Shown one piece after another: positions 1-9,103 of a stretch of 64,000 nt of DNA. The notes beneath the pieces were generated by a model. The model saw only the letters and a program-made list of their open reading frames with translations, had not been told where the DNA came from and made no database searches. The position numbers and the translations under genes are program-made. Each line of letters opens with the position of its first letter. Position 1 is the first letter of the stretch. Source of the stretch: Sporosarcina luteola (GTDB lineage Bacteria > Bacillota > Bacilli > Bacillales_A > Planococcaceae); assembly GCF_007991495.1 (NCBI RefSeq), contig NZ_BJYL01000023.1, forward strand, positions 36,527-100,526, written 5' to 3'.

Positions 1-66
1 CCCCGTTGGGACAACATAGTTTCTAGATCCGCAACGATCGCAGCATAAAATCATCTTTTTAGACAC
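1..66 (-). CDS. rpmG: 50S ribosomal protein L33 (N-terminal part)
   Basis: This is the first 22 codons of a gene running off the left edge. It starts at a GTG and reads SKKMILCCDRCGSRNYVVP, the N-terminus of a zinc-binding (CxxC) ribosomal protein L33, a small protein of the large ribosomal subunit. In Bacillus the L33 gene lies just downstream of sigH and before secE-nusG, which fits its place here. The purine-rich stretch AGGGTGAGAGAA upstream can serve as ribosome-binding site. The second zinc pair and the C-terminus are outside the window. Confidence 0.85.
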   Translation of the reverse strand, partial: MSKKMILCCDRCGSRNYVVPTG

Positions 67-139
67 TTCTCTCACCCTAAACTTCCATCGATACCAAATG
101 TTTGTAAACAGTCTAAGTAATTTGTCATTGTCTTGCTAA

Positions 140-168
140 AGAGTACCATCTAACATGTATGATGTCAA
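140..168 (-). promoter_or_regulatory. SigA-type promoter for rpmG (secE-nusG)
   Basis: The minus strand reads TTGACA (163-168), a 17-bp spacer and TACTCT (140-145), in the gap between sigH and rpmG. The -35 box is perfect. It should drive rpmG and probably the downstream secE-nusG genes separately from sigH. Confidence 0.65.
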
Positions 169-206
169 TACGATGGAAAATGGTTGGCAATACATAGAGA
201 AGCTGA

Positions 207-866
207 TCAAAATACAACATCCACCTGCATATGCCGCTCTAGCTTACGCTTGATCCGCTGTAATGCATTATCCACAGACTTTACTTGCCGGTTCAATTCA
301 TCTGAGATTTCCTGATAGGATTGCCCTTCCAAATAAAGTGTAAGCACCTGTTTTTCAAGTCCACTCAAAACTTTATTGATTTCCCCTTCCATTTGGATGA
401 AATCTTCCTTATGAATCATCAAATCTTCCGGGTCATCGAGCACGGATCCCGCAATGACGTCCAACAATGTGCGATCGGATTCCTCATCGAAAACAGGCTT
501 GTCCAACGACACTGAGGTATTGAGCGGGATATGCTTCTGCCTAGTCGCCGTTTTGATCGCCGTAATGATTTGTCTCGTGATGCATAGCTCAGCAAAAGCT
601 TTGAAAGAACTTAGCCGGTCTATCCGAAAATCGCGGATTGCTTTATAAAGTCCAATCATTCCTTCTTGAATAATGTCTTCCCGATCTCCGCCCATCATGA
701 AATAAGAACGCGCTTTCATTTTTACAAAAGATTGATATTTAGTAATTAGAAAATCAAGTGCATCCGCGCCGCCTTCTTGAATACGGACTATAAGCTCTTC
801 ATCGGAAAGCTCTGTGAAGTCCGTGATTTCCCCCTGAACGTATGTCTTTCCCACCAATCGCCACAC
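207..866 (-). CDS. sigH: RNA polymerase sigma factor SigH
   Basis: Sigma-H directs stationary-phase, competence and early sporulation transcription in Bacillus. The 219-residue product has the family's usual length. Region 2 is clear (DREDIIQEGMIGLYKAIRDF, then FAELCITRQIITAIKTATRQ), followed by ESDRTLLDV and a C-terminal region 4 helix-turn-helix (LEGQSYQEISDELNR, NALQRIKRKLE). The longest frame starts at a GTG (866). A second in-frame GTG four codons later has GGGGTGTGG at a better spacing, so the true start may be 854. It sits between rae1 and rpmG, the standard Bacillales order. Confidence 0.95.
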   Translation of the reverse strand: MWRLVGKTYVQGEITDFTELSDEELIVRIQEGGADALDFLITKYQSFVKMKARSYFMMGGDREDIIQEGMIGLYKAIRDFRIDRLSSFKAFAELCITRQIITAIKTATRQKHIPLNTSVSLDKPVFDEESDRTLLDVIAGSVLDDPEDLMIHKEDFIQMEGEINKVLSGLEKQVLTLYLEGQSYQEISDELNRQVKSVDNALQRIKRKLERHMQVDVVF

Positions 867-925
867 CCCGATTCGTTATTACGTTTCAACCAGTATACCG
901 TATGGAAAATTTTTGCGTCAACCGT

Positions 926-1441
926 TCATTTCATTCCGCGCCGCCATTTTTCAAATATTTCTGCCACCTCGTCCGATAGTTGAATCTTTGAAAATGGCCG
1001 CTGCTCTTGGATTACCTTGACTTTATTCGTAATCAATTTATCGATTTCATCCATTTCAATTTCCAGTTCACGGGCCGATTTCCGAAGGGCGCCCTGAGCG
1101 AAGATGACCCATTGCTCCGTCAAATCCGATGTAGCTACATGAATTTGCACGCGCCGCCCACTTAGCTCGGACACCATTTTTTCGATTCGTTCATCAGCAG
1201 TTTCGTTTTCGCGGGTAAAAACAATTTCAACTTGATGTTTTTGGTTTTTCTTCTCAATCCCCGGAACAAGGTGCGCATCGAAAATGACAATAACCCGCCA
1301 GCCCGTATGCGCCTTGTATTCTGCCATCCTTTCGATGAGCCGGTCACGAGAATCAGCCAAACTTTGGAGCTTCAGCTTCCTTAGTTCTGGCCAAGCCCCA
1401 ATTATGTTATAGCCATCGACGAGCAATATATCTTTCTTCAT
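926..1441 (-). CDS. rae1: NYN-domain endoribonuclease Rae1 (YacP)
   Basis: The 171-residue product matches the YacP/Rae1 family, a PIN-like NYN-domain endonuclease that in B. subtilis cleaves mRNA inside the ribosomal A site. The N-terminal ILLVDGYNIIGAWPEL carries the first catalytic aspartate. VIVIFDAH, TADERIEKMV and VATSDLTEQ supply the remaining acidic residues. Its ATG overlaps the rlmB stop in an ATGA junction, which suggests translational coupling. The cysS-mrnC-rlmB-rae1 order is conserved in Bacilli. Confidence 0.88.
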   Translation of the reverse strand: MKKDILLVDGYNIIGAWPELRKLKLQSLADSRDRLIERMAEYKAHTGWRVIVIFDAHLVPGIEKKNQKHQVEIVFTRENETADERIEKMVSELSGRRVQIHVATSDLTEQWVIFAQGALRKSARELEIEMDEIDKLITNKVKVIQEQRPFSKIQLSDEVAEIFEKWRRGMK

Positions 1442-2196
1442 GACCCAGAGTTTAAGGGCTTGCGTTTACGTAACACTTCGTACATGAGCAAGGATGCAGC
1501 GACAGAGGCATTCAAGGAAGTGACTTGTCCCACCATCGGCAAATGATAAAGGAAATCGCATTTCTCTTTCAAAATCCGAGACATTCCCTTGCCTTCACTG
1601 CCAATTATGATCGCTAGCGGCAATGTCGCATCCATCGTGCGATAATCTTGCGAGCCTTTCGCATCCGTACCCGCAATCCATACTCCTGCCTTCTTCAATT
1701 CTTCAACCGTTTGAGAAAGATTGTTTACGCGAACGACAGGAATATGCTCAATCGCACCAGTTGAGGCTTTCGCCACAACGCCCGTCAGACCGACTGAACG
1801 ACGCTTCGGAATAATAATGCCGTGCACTCCTGCGGCGTCAGCTGTCCTTAAAATCGAGCCTAAGTTGTGCGGATCTTCAAGTTCATCCAAAATAAGAAAG
1901 AACGGGTCCTCACTTCTGTTTCTGGCAATCGCAAACAGATCATCCAGTTCGGCATATGCATAAGCGGCAACGGAAGCAATGATGCCCTGATGATTGACGT
2001 CGAGCATTCCGTCCAACTTCTGTTTTGGCACGGCTTGTACGATGATGCCCGATTGTTTCGCAAGAGATAGGATTTCACCTATGCTCTTTTTATTCAACCC
2101 TTCAGCAATCCAGATCTTATTCAACTCTCTGCCGGAGCGCAATGCTTCTACGACTGGGTTCTTCCCGCCTATCAATTCCGATTCCTGATTTGTCAT
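1438..2196 (-). CDS. rlmB: 23S rRNA 2'-O-ribose methyltransferase RlmB (TrmH/SpoU family)
   Basis: The protein is a SpoU-class (knotted) SAM-dependent methyltransferase. RlmB-type members modify G2251 in the P loop of 23S rRNA. The N-terminal substrate-binding domain starts with [16 protein letters not shown]. The catalytic motifs are [20 protein letters not shown] (motif 1), [11 protein letters not shown] (motif 2) and [19 protein letters not shown] (motif 3). At 252 residues it is typical in length. Both ends overlap neighbours by 4 bp (mrnC upstream, rae1 downstream). A TrmH-family paralogue with another target cannot be excluded, but synteny favours RlmB (YacO). Confidence 0.9.
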   Translation of the reverse strand: MTNQESELIGGKNPVVEALRSGRELNKIWIAEGLNKKSIGEILSLAKQSGIIVQAVPKQKLDGMLDVNHQGIIASVAAYAYAELDDLFAIARNRSEDPFFLILDELEDPHNLGSILRTADAAGVHGIIIPKRRSVGLTGVVAKASTGAIEHIPVVRVNNLSQTVEELKKAGVWIAGTDAKGSQDYRTMDATLPLAIIIGSEGKGMSRILKEKCDFLYHLPMVGQVTSLNASVAASLLMYEVLRKRKPLNSGS

Positions 2197-2624
2197 GTCG
2201 TCCCCTCCTCTTCCGGATTTTCAATGAACCGCATCGTTTCCCCGATAATTTCTCCTACTCGATCATTTCTTCCAAGTAAATATAAATAGCCAAGGACCGC
2301 TTCGAACCCTGAGCTATAGTTATACGTCAACACATCTGTATTTTTAGGGACCGAACCTGATTTTGCATTTCGTCCGCGACGCAGGACCGCTTCCTCCTCT
2401 TCGGAAAGGAAGCCGGTTTCATGCATCATTTTGACGGCCGCCGCTTGGGCTTTCGCCGAAACATACCGAGTCGCTTCTTTATGAAGAACATTCGGTTTCA
2501 CGCGGCCCGAGCGCAGTAAATGCTCCCGGATCGCCTGTTCATAAACCGCATCCCCCATATAGGCAAGCGCAAGCGCGTTCAGTTGCTTTACATCAATATC
2601 GCGCAATGTATACAATTTGCTCAT
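2193..2624 (-). CDS. mrnC: Mini-ribonuclease III
   Basis: Mini-III is a catalytic RNase III domain without the dsRNA-binding domain; in B. subtilis it matures 23S rRNA ends. The 143-residue product has [20 protein letters not shown] with the active-site YxGDAxxE, and [34 protein letters not shown] with the second acidic motif. The ATG at 2624 is chosen because it overlaps the cysS stop (ATGA). The longer GTG-started frame adds four residues and lacks a ribosome-binding site. Confidence 0.93.
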   Translation of the reverse strand: MSKLYTLRDIDVKQLNALALAYMGDAVYEQAIREHLLRSGRVKPNVLHKEATRYVSAKAQAAAVKMMHETGFLSEEEEAVLRRGRNAKSGSVPKNTDVLTYNYSSGFEAVLGYLYLLGRNDRVGEIIGETMRFIENPEEEGTT

Positions 2625-4018
2625 CCCCTCTTCCACCGCGTACCTTGTGCAGTGTCTTCAAGGATGATGCCTTGTTCCTTCAACAGATCTCTAATTTCAT
2701 CAGAACGACTGAAATTCCGTTCACGGCGCGCCGTTAACCGCTCCTCGATAAGCGCTTCAATTTCCCCAGCCAACAGGTCTTCTCCAGTGAATGGCAAACC
2801 AAGCACTTCCATCATGCGTTCAAATGTGGACAGGAAGTACTCAAGGACTTCTGTCTGCGTATTTTTTTCAAGCAGATACAAATTGGCAACTTTCACAAGT
2901 TCAAAAATGACTGCGATGGCATTCGCCGTATTGAAATCATCGTCCATCGCCACTTCGAATAAGCGTACCGCTTCATCCACTTTGTGCTTCCAAATATCTT
3001 GTTGGTCACCTAAGTCTGCGGATGATTGTAAGCGGTGCTTCAAATTATTGTAAGCCGTCTGAATACGGTCTAATCCGTTTGCCGCACTTTCCACAAGTTC
3101 CTGCGCAAAGTTGACAGGATGACGATAGTGAACAGAAAGCATGAAGAAACGTAGCACCCTAGGGTCGATCTGCTTACGGATGTCATTTACAAGAATGAAG
3201 TTCCCAAGTGACTTCGACATTTTTTCATTATCGATATTAATATAGCCATTATGCATCCAGTAACGCGCAAATTGTTGACCCGTCATCGCTTCTGATTGCG
3301 CAATTTCATTCTCATGATGAGGGAACGTCAAATCCTGCCCTCCTGCATGAATATCGATTGTATCGCCCAAATGCTCCCGCGCCATAACGGAGCATTCGAT
3401 ATGCCAACCGGGTCGACCGAGGCCCCAAGGACTCTCCCAAGCAATTTCCCCTTCTTTTGCCGATTTCCATAACGCAAAGTCGAGCGAGTTCTCTTTAATG
3501 CCGCTTTCCTCGATGCGCGCGCCGACTTTCAACTCATCGATCGACTGATGGGACAGTTTCCCGTATCCATCAAACTTGCGCGTCCGATAATAGACATCTC
3601 CTTGTGCTTCATAGGCAAACCCTTTCTCGATAAGCACTTGGATGAATGCGATAATGTCTTCGATATGCTCAGTCACTCGCGGATGGGCATCCGCCTTCGC
3701 GCAACCAAGTGCCCCAACATCTTCGAAATAGGCATTGATGAACCGGTCGGTAAGCTCGCCGACCTCTTCGCCAAGCTCATTGGCCGTTTTAATGATCTTA
3801 TCATCGACATCTGTGAAGTTCGACACGTAATTCACATCGAATCCACGATACTCCAAATACCGGCGGACTGTATCGAAAACAATCACCGGTCTTGCGTTGC
3901 CGATATGAATGTAGTTGTAGACGGTCGGTCCGCACACATACATTTTTACTTTCCCTTCCTCCATCGGAATGAAAGGCTCCTTCTTCCGCGTCAACGTATT
4001 ATAAATTTGAATACCCAT
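2621..4018 (-). CDS. cysS: Cysteinyl-tRNA synthetase
   Basis: A class I synthetase that charges tRNA-Cys. Seen in the sequence: the zinc ligand and HIGH-type motif ([20 protein letters not shown]), the WHIECSVMA zinc region, [21 protein letters not shown], and KMSKSLGNF. The ATG at 4018 gives MGIQIYNTL and 465 residues, with GGAAGTGG upstream. The start lies 20 bp inside cysE, so the two are coupled and share the upstream cysteine T-box. Cysteine synthesis and use are therefore controlled by one signal, uncharged tRNA-Cys. Confidence 0.96.
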   Translation of the reverse strand: MGIQIYNTLTRKKEPFIPMEEGKVKMYVCGPTVYNYIHIGNARPVIVFDTVRRYLEYRGFDVNYVSNFTDVDDKIIKTANELGEEVGELTDRFINAYFEDVGALGCAKADAHPRVTEHIEDIIAFIQVLIEKGFAYEAQGDVYYRTRKFDGYGKLSHQSIDELKVGARIEESGIKENSLDFALWKSAKEGEIAWESPWGLGRPGWHIECSVMAREHLGDTIDIHAGGQDLTFPHHENEIAQSEAMTGQQFARYWMHNGYINIDNEKMSKSLGNFILVNDIRKQIDPRVLRFFMLSVHYRHPVNFAQELVESAANGLDRIQTAYNNLKHRLQSSADLGDQQDIWKHKVDEAVRLFEVAMDDDFNTANAIAVIFELVKVANLYLLEKNTQTEVLEYFLSTFERMMEVLGLPFTGEDLLAGEIEALIEERLTARRERNFSRSDEIRDLLKEQGIILEDTAQGTRWKRG

Positions 4019-4667
4019 CGGTTTCCACTTCCTTCTTTTCAAGTTCGTTAATCCGCCTTTTCAATTCAGCAATTTCCCCTTCAAGACGATTGCATGTATC
4101 CGAAACAGGGTCCGGCAAGCTTAGGTGATCATGTTTATCTTTCACACGAACCCCATTCGAAATGACGACTTTGCCCGGAATGCCGACAACCGTCGAATCA
4201 GACGGTACGTCTTTCAAAACAACAGACCCTGCGCCTACTTTACTATTCTCACCAATCGTTATGGAGCCCAGTACCTTTGCGCCTGATGCTACAAGGACAT
4301 TGTCCCCCAGTGTCGGGTGCCGCTTCCCCTTCTCCTTGCCCGTTCCGCCTAGTGTCACGCCTTGATACAATGTGACATCATCGCCAATTTCACAAGTTTC
4401 ACCAATGACGATTCCTGACCCGTGATCGATAAATAGACGCCTTCCAATCGTTGCCCCGGGATGGATTTCAATACCCGTAAAGAATCTGCTGACTTGTGAA
4501 ATGACCCTCGCGATGAAGAGCATATTTTTTTTATAGAACTTATGGGCAATCCGATGCGACCAAACTGCATGGAGGCCGGAATACGTGAGTACTACTTCCA
4601 ACGTACTCCGTGCTGCAGGATCCTGTTCGAATATGCACTGAATGTCTTCTTTCATCCTACGAAACAC
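3999..4667 (-). CDS. cysE: Serine O-acetyltransferase
   Basis: CysE makes O-acetylserine, the first dedicated step of cysteine biosynthesis. The 222-residue product is a left-handed beta-helix hexapeptide-repeat enzyme. The active-site region is [20 protein letters not shown], followed by repeats ([56 protein letters not shown]). Translation starts at a GTG with AAAGGAGG seven bases ahead. It is preceded by a cysteine T-box and overlaps cysS by 20 bp. The C-terminal tail ([12 protein letters not shown]) looks like a short coiled coil. Confidence 0.95.
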   Translation of the reverse strand: MFRRMKEDIQCIFEQDPAARSTLEVVLTYSGLHAVWSHRIAHKFYKKNMLFIARVISQVSRFFTGIEIHPGATIGRRLFIDHGSGIVIGETCEIGDDVTLYQGVTLGGTGKEKGKRHPTLGDNVLVASGAKVLGSITIGENSKVGAGSVVLKDVPSDSTVVGIPGKVVISNGVRVKDKHDHLSLPDPVSDTCNRLEGEIAELKRRINELEKKEVETDGYSNL

Positions 4668-4704
4668 TTTTGGACCTCCTTTAATTTTATATTTTGCACA
4701 AATG

Positions 4705-4960
4705 CAAAAAAGCGCCTCTGTCCATATTTAGACAGAGACGCATTAGATGCGCGGTTCCACTCCGCTTGAAAGCAGCCAAAACGCCACTTCCCGCTTGACG
4801 CCTGTAACGCTGGCGGTGCGTCCGGCCTACTGCATTGTTCGGCACGGCGCTCAAAGGGGCATTTCCACATTACAGGGGCACGGATCACTTACAGCCGGTG
4901 ATGATCCTCTCTGTAGAGCATGCAATGTGTACTTTTCCTTATCAATGCTTTTTTATGCTA
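4705..4960 (-). ncRNA. T-box leader (tRNA-Cys responsive) upstream of cysE-cysS
   Basis: On the minus strand the leader contains the T-box core GGAGTGGAACCGCG (4750-4763) and ends in an intrinsic terminator with an 11-bp stem and a T6 run (4705-4741). Stem I carries AGAGAGGATC and a specifier loop ending GGAAATGCC. The triplet TGC at 4859-4861 is a cysteine codon in the expected position. Uncharged tRNA-Cys should stabilise the antiterminator and allow cysE-cysS transcription. The gltX-Tbox-cysE order is the same as in B. subtilis. This accounts for most of the 425-bp gap between cysE and gltX. Confidence 0.93.
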
Positions 4961-4984
4961 GTCGTTTTTATTAATCTTACGTCA

Positions 4985-5012
4985 ATTGTACAATGATTAT
5001 ACTTGAAGTCAA
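4985..5012 (-). promoter_or_regulatory. Promoter of the cysE-cysS T-box transcript
   Basis: The minus strand shows TTGACT (5007-5012), a 16-bp spacer and TACAAT (4985-4990), about 30 bp ahead of stem I of the T-box. It gives cysE-cysS a transcript independent of gltX. Confidence 0.6.
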
Positions 5013-5013
5013 C

Positions 5014-5081
5014 TATCTAGATCAAAAACAGAGGGCGGAGCTGACTTATGACCCGAGCCTCTGCCGCCTGGAGCTAGATGA
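5014..5081. repeat. Short palindromic-ended intergenic element after gltX
   Basis: A segment with unlike base composition is bounded by inverted ends, ATCTAG at the left and CTAGAT at the right. Inside, CAGAGGGCGGAG and CCTCTGCCGCC can fold back on each other (GGCGG/CCGCC or CAGAGG/CCTCTG). On the minus strand it is followed by TTTTTG, so it may serve as the gltX terminator. It resembles the small dispersed repeats common in Bacillales intergenic DNA. No second full copy was seen in this window. Confidence 0.4.
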
Positions 5082-5093
5082 TCGTTGCTGTAA

Positions 5094-6557
5094 TCAAGCT
5101 TCCGCAAATTTCGAAACGCGGTCGATTGTTTTTTCCTTGCCGATCAAGGCGATGGAATCCGGTAATTCCGGTCCATGTGCTTGACCGGTTGTGACTACAC
5201 GGATTGGCATGAACAGGTTTTTCCCTTTATGGCCAGTTTCTTTCTGCACCGCTTTGATGGCGGCTTTGATTGAAGCTGGATCGAATGACTCAAGCTCGCT
5301 CAACTGGCGCTTAAAGGATGCCATCACTTCCGGCACTTGTTCGCCAGCAAGGATTTCTGTTGATTGTTCATCATATTCAATGTCGTCATTGAAGAATTGG
5401 GCGGTCAATTCGACGATTTCAGCGCCATAGCTTAATTGGGCTTGGTAAAGCGCGATCAAGTCATGCACCCACTGACGTTCCTCTTCTGTCATACTCTCAC
5501 TTACACGTCCAGCTGCTACAAGATGCGGCAATGCCAATTCGATCACTTCATCCAAGCTGAGCTTCTTCACGTATTGGTTGTTCATCCAAGTTAATTTCTG
5601 CTTATCGAACATGGATGGTGACTTCGACAGGCGGCTTTCGTCGAACAGTTTTACAAGCTCATCATGTGTAAAGATTTCTTCTTCTCCACCCGGCGACCAG
5701 CCAAGCAAAGCAAAGAAATTGAACATCGCTTCCGGCAAATAGCCAAGATCCTTGTATTGGGAAATGAATTGAATGATCGACTCGTCACGTTTTGAAAGCT
5801 TTTTCCGATCTTCATTGACAATTAACGTCATATGGCCGAAACGTGGATAATCCCAGCCAAATACATCATAGATCATTAATTGTTTAGGTGTGTTCGTCAG
5901 ATGTTCTTCACCGCGGAAGACATGCGATATTTTCATCAAATGGTCGTCGACAACAACCGCGAAGTTGTACGTCGGAATGCCATTCGCTTTGACAAGCACC
6001 CAGTCACCGACATCCTTCGATTCGAAAGCTACTTCCCCGCGCACTAGGTCGTCGACTGTGTAGGTCACGTTCTCAGGCACTCGCATGCGAATTGTAAACG
6101 GCATGCCAGCCGCTTCTTTTTCAGCGACTTCCTCAGCTGTCAAATGACGGCAAGTTCCGGCGTACATCGGTGCTGCGATACCAGAAGCTTTTTGTTTTTC
6201 ACGTTCTGCTTCCAATTCTTCAGAAGTACAGAAACATTTGTAGGCATGCCCTCCATCCAGCATGTCCTGTGCATATTTCGTATAAAGATCAAGACGTTCC
6301 ATTTGACGATATGGACCGTACTCCCCGCCGATATCGACAGATTCGTCATGGTGGATCCCTAGCCATTTCAAATTATCGAGCTGGGACAATTCACCTGCTT
6401 CAATATTTCTTCCCGTATCGGTATCCTCAATTCGAACGATGAATTTTCCGCCGTGATGACGGGCGAATAGATAGTTGAACAGTGCCGTCCGGGCTCCGCC
6501 GATATGTAAATGGCCAGTCGGACTTGGCGCATAACGTACACGTACTTCTGTTGTCAT
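5094..6557 (-). CDS. gltX: Glutamyl-tRNA synthetase
   Basis: A class I synthetase charging tRNA-Glu; in Bacillales it usually also mischarges tRNA-Gln for later amidation. The 487-residue product has the HIGH motif in [20 protein letters not shown], the KLSKRDES signature, and the anticodon-binding C-terminal half. GGAG lies ten bases before the ATG. It follows ispF with a 69-bp gap and precedes the T-box of cysE, as in B. subtilis. Confidence 0.96.
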   Translation of the reverse strand: MTTEVRVRYAPSPTGHLHIGGARTALFNYLFARHHGGKFIVRIEDTDTGRNIEAGELSQLDNLKWLGIHHDESVDIGGEYGPYRQMERLDLYTKYAQDMLDGGHAYKCFCTSEELEAEREKQKASGIAAPMYAGTCRHLTAEEVAEKEAAGMPFTIRMRVPENVTYTVDDLVRGEVAFESKDVGDWVLVKANGIPTYNFAVVVDDHLMKISHVFRGEEHLTNTPKQLMIYDVFGWDYPRFGHMTLIVNEDRKKLSKRDESIIQFISQYKDLGYLPEAMFNFFALLGWSPGGEEEIFTHDELVKLFDESRLSKSPSMFDKQKLTWMNNQYVKKLSLDEVIELALPHLVAAGRVSESMTEEERQWVHDLIALYQAQLSYGAEIVELTAQFFNDDIEYDEQSTEILAGEQVPEVMASFKRQLSELESFDPASIKAAIKAVQKETGHKGKNLFMPIRVVTTGQAHGPELPDSIALIGKEKTIDRVSKFAEA

Positions 6558-6626
6558 TTGAGTGCATCTCCGTTCATAGTAAATTCCTGTGTTATTTTAA
6601 CATTGCCAATACGTTTTTAAAAGGAC

Positions 6627-7103
6627 TCAATCTTTTAATAGCAGAATCGTCGCCATCGAGGCGATCCCTTCTTCTCTTCCTACGAAGCCCAGTTTCTCAG
6701 TTGTCGTCGCTTTGACGTTCACTTGGGACACATCAGCTTTCAGCAATTCTGCAATGCGCGCGCGGATCGTTTCGATATGAGGAGCCATTTTCGGGCGTTG
6801 CGCCATGATTGTACAATCGACATTGCCCAGACGATAGCCTTTCGACTCCACGATCTCCCATACCTTTTGAAGGAGTATGGCAGAATCAGCATCTTTAAAA
6901 GCCTCATCCGTGTCCGGAAAATGCCTTCCGATATCTCCCTCTCCAATTGCGCCGAGCGCCGCGTCAGTCACAGTATGCAAAAGTACATCCGCATCGGAAT
7001 GCCCTGTCAACCCTTTTTCATGAGGAATTGTAATCCCCCCGATAATTAAAGGCCGACCTTCCTCAAACTGATGTACATCAAACCCTTGTCCAATCCGAAT
7101 CAT
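6627..7103 (-). CDS. ispF: 2-C-methyl-D-erythritol 2,4-cyclodiphosphate synthase
   Basis: IspF catalyses the cyclisation step of the MEP isoprenoid pathway as a zinc-dependent trimer. The product has 158 residues, the normal size. Visible are the metal-binding [19 protein letters not shown] (DxH), [13 protein letters not shown], and the C-terminal [20 protein letters not shown]. It lies 11 bp after ispD, so the two consecutive-pathway enzymes are probably co-translated. Confidence 0.96.
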   Translation of the reverse strand: MIRIGQGFDVHQFEEGRPLIIGGITIPHEKGLTGHSDADVLLHTVTDAALGAIGEGDIGRHFPDTDEAFKDADSAILLQKVWEIVESKGYRLGNVDCTIMAQRPKMAPHIETIRARIAELLKADVSQVNVKATTTEKLGFVGREEGIASMATILLLKD

Positions 7104-7114
7104 CTGTCATCCTC

Positions 7115-7798
7115 CTACTGTCTACGTTTCAACAGGACCTCGCCGAACAGCAGGTCCTCTTTAGTTGTCATTTTAACATTGTCATACGTACTTTCCACAA
7201 TTCTTACGGGATAACCAAGGCGCTCGACGATCATCGACTCATCTGTTCCTAAGAACCCATCAGCCTCCGCCTTATCGGAAGCCTCTTTCAACAGCTCATA
7301 ACGGAATGCTTGAGGCGTCTGAATCGCCCAAAGCTTTGACCGATCCACTGTCTCTTCGACGATGCCTATAGGCGCGTATTTTATCGTATCCTTCACTTGG
7401 ACGCCCGCGATGGCTGCGCCATGTTCGGACGCCTCCTCGACAAGCTTATCAATGACTTCCTGGTGAATGAAAGGTCTCGCCGCGTCATGCACAAGCACAA
7501 TCCCTTCTGCTTGATGGGCCCTAATGCAGGCGGCAACACTTTGTTGCCGCTCCGCTCCCCCCTCGACAAGAGCCTTCACTTTTGTAATGCCAAACTGTTC
7601 AAGTATCTTTTCAATTTCAACTTTCTCTTCCAACTTCACTGAAAGGATCATTCCGGAACAGCCCGGATCCCGTTCAAACACTTCCAATGTGTGTATTAAT
7701 ATCGGCTTCCCCGCCATTTCTAAAAACAGCTTATTGAACCCGGCACCCATACGCCGTCCGCTCCCCGCTGCAGGGAGCATCACTGTATACATTTTCAT
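7115..7798 (-). CDS. ispD: 2-C-methyl-D-erythritol 4-phosphate cytidylyltransferase
   Basis: IspD transfers CMP to MEP in the non-mevalonate isoprenoid pathway. The 227-residue nucleotidyltransferase shows the P-loop-like LPAAGSGRRMGAGFNKLFLE, VLVHDAARPFI with the metal-binding aspartate, and GTDESMIVERLG. The ATG at 7798 is used. An ATG two codons later (MYTVMLPAAG) is equally plausible, because the purine stretch GGGACGG is close to both. It sits between yacL and ispF. Confidence 0.95.
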   Translation of the reverse strand: MKMYTVMLPAAGSGRRMGAGFNKLFLEMAGKPILIHTLEVFERDPGCSGMILSVKLEEKVEIEKILEQFGITKVKALVEGGAERQQSVAACIRAHQAEGIVLVHDAARPFIHQEVIDKLVEEASEHGAAIAGVQVKDTIKYAPIGIVEETVDRSKLWAIQTPQAFRYELLKEASDKAEADGFLGTDESMIVERLGYPVRIVESTYDNVKMTTKEDLLFGEVLLKRRQ

Positions 7799-7817
7799 TA
7801 ACCGTCCCTATCTTTCC

Positions 7818-8921
7818 TCAATAAGACTTTGAAGTCTTGCCATTCTTCGGCTTTGCAAAAATCATGCGTCCTGCAGATGTCTGCAACACACTTGTCACAA
7901 CAACATCGATTGCATTCCCAATATGCGACCTTCCTTCTTCGATGACAATCATCGTGCCATCATCCAAATAAGCGATTCCTTGATTATGCTCTTTGCCATC
8001 CTTAATAACGACGACGTGCATCTCTTCACCAGGAATGACAACAGGTTTCACAGCATTCGCCAGGTCATTGATGTTCAATACGACAACACCATGCAAATCC
8101 GCCACTTTATTCAGATTGAAATCATTCGTGACGACAAGACCATTCATGCTTTTCGCCAGACGTACAAGCTTAAGATCCACCTCTGCCACGTCGCTGAAAT
8201 CCTCATCCGTAATCGAAATGTTTGGACCGTCGTCGGTTTGAAGACGTTTCAGGACATCAAGGCCGCGCCTTCCTTTTGTACGTTTCAATGAATCTGAAGA
8301 ATCCGCAATATGCTGGAGTTCCGTCAAGACGAATTGAGGTACGACAAGCACCCCTTCAAGAAAGCCGGTCGCTGCAATATCTGCAATCCTTCCATCGATA
8401 ATGACGCTAGTATCCAGAATCTTATTCAACCTGGATTCAGATTTGCCTGCAACTTCCAAGCCTTCCTTTTTCTTCGGGTTGCTGTTTCTCGCTGCAAAAA
8501 TCGCGTGCGAAAATTCTTCCCGTTTCTTAAAGCCGACCTGAAAACCAAGATACCCAAGAAGGATGGAAAGCACTACTGGCAAAACTGAAGTAATGAACGG
8601 GATTTCAAGACTGCTTAAACCAAAACTGACAAGAAAGGCGACACTCAACCCGACCATCAAACCGATTGTACCGAACAATAAATCGAAAATAGGAGCCTTC
8701 AACAAACGATCTTCCATCCATTTGATGAAATTCACGATCGGCTCCGCGATAAAGAGGCTAAGCAAATATAATAATACCGCCCCTAAGACCGCTGCTACAT
8801 AGGGATTGTCAATCATCGGCTTGGAAGTAAAAGAAGATAATGTGAATAAATACGGTAAAAATAAAACGCCGAGCGTTCCCCCTATGAGCAGCAATCCAAT
8901 TTGAACTACTCTTTTCAACAT
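7818..8921 (-). CDS. yacL: PIN/TRAM-domain membrane protein YacL
   Basis: This is the conserved YacL family: about four N-terminal membrane segments (roughly residues 5-130), a PIN nuclease-like domain opening with LDTSVIIDGRIADIA, and a C-terminal TRAM domain (VVIPGEEMHVVVIKDG). PIN domains are usually RNases, but the cellular substrate of YacL is not established to my knowledge. The start at 8921 (MLKRVVQIG) has GGAGG eight bases upstream; the longer frame has no such site. It is normally separated from radA by disA, but here only 182 bp of non-coding DNA lie between. Confidence 0.88.
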   Translation of the reverse strand: MLKRVVQIGLLLIGGTLGVLFLPYLFTLSSFTSKPMIDNPYVAAVLGAVLLYLLSLFIAEPIVNFIKWMEDRLLKAPIFDLLFGTIGLMVGLSVAFLVSFGLSSLEIPFITSVLPVVLSILLGYLGFQVGFKKREEFSHAIFAARNSNPKKKEGLEVAGKSESRLNKILDTSVIIDGRIADIAATGFLEGVLVVPQFVLTELQHIADSSDSLKRTKGRRGLDVLKRLQTDDGPNISITDEDFSDVAEVDLKLVRLAKSMNGLVVTNDFNLNKVADLHGVVVLNINDLANAVKPVVIPGEEMHVVVIKDGKEHNQGIAYLDDGTMIVIEEGRSHIGNAIDVVVTSVLQTSAGRMIFAKPKNGKTSKSY

Positions 8922-9103
8922 GCACAACACCTCCATTTCGTTATTATAACTATACATGTTTTCCATACCCTACGCCGTTCTCGACCATCCAAAATGGTAT
9001 TTTCACAACAAAAGTAGGACTTTCCCTTACATGCAAAAGTTCCATACATGCCATCATTGAAGGCTGGAACTTTCAACCGCTCCAGGCCCTCAACTGTTTT
9101 TTT
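8922..9103. other. Non-coding gap between radA and yacL with nested inverted repeats; disA absent
   Basis: No reading frame is supported here. TTGAAGGCTGGA (9058-9069) pairs imperfectly with TCCAGGCCCTCAA (9081-9093) and is followed on the plus strand by T8. AAAGTTCCA (near 9037) also pairs with TGGAACTTT (near 9066). The yacL ribosome-binding site lies at the left end. In B. subtilis this position is held by disA (c-di-AMP synthase). Confidence 0.5.
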
